A stretch of DNA of 6,424 bases from JBAQMG01 sp049302575 (lineage in GTDB: Bacteria > Bacillota > Desulfitobacteriia > Desulfitobacteriales > Desulfitobacteriaceae). The position numbers were made by a program, and so were the translations under genes. Positions 5,108 through 6,424 of this stretch are shown here, piece by piece (the stretch's first letter is position 1; the number at the start of each line of letters is the position of its first letter). Where the stretch lies: positions 1-6,424 of the forward strand of contig JBAQMG010000025.1 of the NCBI GenBank assembly GCA_049302575.1, given 5' to 3'. The notes under the pieces were generated by a model. It ran no database searches and was not told the DNA's origin. It saw nothing but the letters and a program-made list of their open reading frames with translations.

Positions 5108-6289
5108 CTATCTGACCTCTGGCCTCAGACTTCCGACCACCGTCATAGCTTCGTTCTGTGCTTTGGCAAGTGCGTCTTGAGGTAGAGTTCCTGCATAAGC
5201 TTCTAGCCAAGCTGCATCTTGCAAGGAAAACAGTTTCCACTCCGTAGCACTTCCTTCTATAGTCCAAGTATTAGTTAACACTTGTTTCACTTGAGCCTCT
5301 ATTCCTTGTTGCTTATCAGCAGAATTATAGTAAATGGCATTAGCCGGGAAACGATGTCCGGCTTGGGCAACGGCCCCTTCAACCTGCGGATCAAGTAACG
5401 CTTTTTCTACAGTCTGAATCGCCGAATCAAGTGGTTCTACAGTTTTAACTGCCGAATTGGCAATTCCTAACGTTGTGCCCAAAAGTGCTTGACCCTTACC
5501 CCCTAGTAAATCAGACATTGGCAAACTTCCCCAAGGAATATTCAGTTGGGTCAAAACCTGAGACTGGCTAGCCCAGGCAATGGTGTAACTGGCATGACCG
5601 CTGGCAAACTGACCTAGGGCATCAGAGCTTATTTCCAAAGTTTTAGCAGCTCGCCAACTTATTAACTGTTGTAAAAAAGCTAAATTAGTTGGATTATCTA
5701 ACGTGGGTTTGCCACCTTTCAAGAACTGCCCTCCTTGACCATTCCACCAAGTACTCAGTAGCGAAGTACTAAGGTTCGGCAAGACGAGACGACCTTTAGT
5801 CGTCATAAAACTTGTTAAATCTGCTGGCATTGGCACGTTATCTTTACGAAAATAAAGTAAGGGGACATCAGTTAACCAGGGTTGAGCATAGAGTTTGGCC
5901 GCGAAACGAAATTGCGCCACAGTTGCCGGAAAAGCCCCCGAAGTTAACTGCGCAACAGGCGCCAGAGTCCCTCGAACATAGAGCTGCAGCAATATATCCC
6001 TAGGTGCAAGGAAGATTTCCGGACCTTCTCCCCCTGCTTCAGCCTGATAAGCTCTGGCGATAAAGTTTTGTTCGGGGATATAGACCATGTTTACAAGAAT
6101 TTCAGGTTTTGTCTTTCTCAAAACCTGAAGTTGGGCCTGTAACGCTTCAGCCTCGGCACCTACCAGAGTATGCCAAACTGTAATCACTGTTAGTGTTTCT
6201 CCTGCATTTTCGCCCTTCGGGATGGCTTTTTGACAACCACTTAGTAGAATAGAAATAAGTATCAAAATAATAGATAGCCATTTTAGCAT
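5108..6289 (-). CDS. Extracellular solute-binding lipoprotein, ABC-type (family 1, sugar-type fold)
   Basis: This is likely the membrane-anchored receptor that captures a solute, by family often a sugar or oligosaccharide, for an ABC importer. A lipoprotein signal peptide is clear: MLKW, a hydrophobic stretch 5-16, and the lipobox LSGC with lipidated Cys19. The mature 375 residues begin with a linker and then a typical lobe (LTVITVWHTLVGAEAEALQA, 33-52). GPEIFLAPRDILLQLYVRGTLAPV (89-112) is characteristic of the family, and WLEAYAGTLPQDALAKAQNE (361-380) fits the usual C-terminus. The ATG has GGGGG 5 nt upstream. No permease or ATPase gene lies within the window, so its transporter is either upstream of the window or encoded elsewhere. 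The ligand cannot be read from the sequence. The gene appears intact and reads into rapZ 55 bp later. Confidence 0.88.
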   Translation of the reverse strand: MLKWLSIILILISILLSGCQKAIPKGENAGETLTVITVWHTLVGAEAEALQAQLQVLRKTKPEILVNMVYIPEQNFIARAYQAEAGGEGPEIFLAPRDILLQLYVRGTLAPVAQLTSGAFPATVAQFRFAAKLYAQPWLTDVPLLYFRKDNVPMPADLTSFMTTKGRLVLPNLSTSLLSTWWNGQGGQFLKGGKPTLDNPTNLAFLQQLISWRAAKTLEISSDALGQFASGHASYTIAWASQSQVLTQLNIPWGSLPMSDLLGGKGQALLGTTLGIANSAVKTVEPLDSAIQTVEKALLDPQVEGAVAQAGHRFPANAIYYNSADKQQGIEAQVKQVLTNTWTIEGSATEWKLFSLQDAAWLEAYAGTLPQDALAKAQNEAMTVVGSLRPEVR

Positions 6290-6416
6290 AAATACCCCCG
6301 CAAATTAATGCATAATTAGGAATTAAAATTTTCGTTGGATTATGAATTAGTGGTTTTAACCAAGTGCTAGGAGAAGTCTCCCACTTCTATAGGAGCTGAA
6401 TTCGGCACAATTCATC
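6290..6416 (-). other. Leader upstream of the solute-binding protein gene, with short hairpins
   Basis: This AT-rich non-coding stretch would form a 5' untranslated region of about 120 nt if transcription starts just after the TATAAT at 6417-6422. AGAAGT (6372-6377) and ACTTCT (6383-6388) form a 6-bp stem. AAGTG (6362-6366) can instead pair with CACTT (6382-6386), with GGAG/CTCC (6370-6373/6378-6381) nested inside, so the two folds exclude each other. TGGTT/AACCA (6351-6355/6358-6362) makes another short stem. No U-run follows and I recognise no known riboswitch. Confidence 0.3.
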
Positions 6417-6422
6417 ATTATA
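6417..6422 (-). promoter_or_regulatory. Candidate sigma-A -10 element (TATAAT) for the operon
   Basis: The minus strand reads GGTATAATGATG, an exact TATAAT. It lies about 130 bp upstream of the solute-binding protein ATG. The matching -35 would fall outside the window to the right, so the promoter cannot be confirmed. Confidence 0.35.
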
Positions 6423-6424
6423 CC

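Noticed and set aside
5067..5267. 66-codon minus-strand frame
   Set aside because: It overlaps the solute-binding protein gene in another frame, and its Arg/Ser/Cys-rich product resembles no protein.
6396..6409. GAATTCGGCAC-like string resembling a cDNA cloning linker
   Set aside because: The match stops after GAATTCGGCAC (the next bases differ from the linker), and it sits in ordinary-looking leader DNA, so chance is the simpler explanation.

Overview
The window reads as chromosomal DNA of a Gram-positive, low- to mid-GC member of the Clostridia. Gene order, protein style and a complete sigma-54 gene point towards the Desulfitobacterium/Desulfosporosinus relatives. That placement rests on recognising protein families by eye, not on a search. 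All five complete genes lie on the minus strand, so the transcriptional order runs from the right edge to the left.

In transcriptional order: a leader with a perfect TATAAT hexamer at the right edge (6290-6424); a sugar-type extracellular solute-binding lipoprotein (5108-6289); rapZ (4159-5052); yvcK, with an N-terminal two-helix membrane extension (2792-4162); whiA (1807-2775); and rpoN (357-1760). The gaps are 55 bp, a 4-bp ATGA overlap, 16 bp and 31-46 bp. No convincing terminator or internal promoter is visible between genes, so a single transcript is likely. rapZ-yvcK-whiA is the classic Firmicute cluster linking nucleotide-sugar and cell-wall precursor sensing (RapZ, YvcK) with the WhiA DNA-binding protein. 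The additions at the two ends are sigma-54 downstream and an ABC-type solute receptor upstream.

Ribosome-binding sites place three starts downstream of the longest open frames: rpoN at GTG 1760 (467 aa), whiA at ATG 2775 (322 aa) and rapZ at ATG 5052 (297 aa).

The left 356 bp holds the end of a possible convergent plus-strand gene (1-96) and then a dense, non-coding repeat region. This region contains three 16-bp tandem units, a 25-bp palindrome and a degenerate array with a period of about 49 bp. It is the least explained part of the window. I see no CRISPR array, transposase, phage gene, tRNA or rRNA. The protein-coding part is mostly a conserved housekeeping operon. The unusual points are the repeat array, the solute-binding protein at the operon head, the membrane-anchored YvcK and an arginine in place of the RapZ P-loop lysine.
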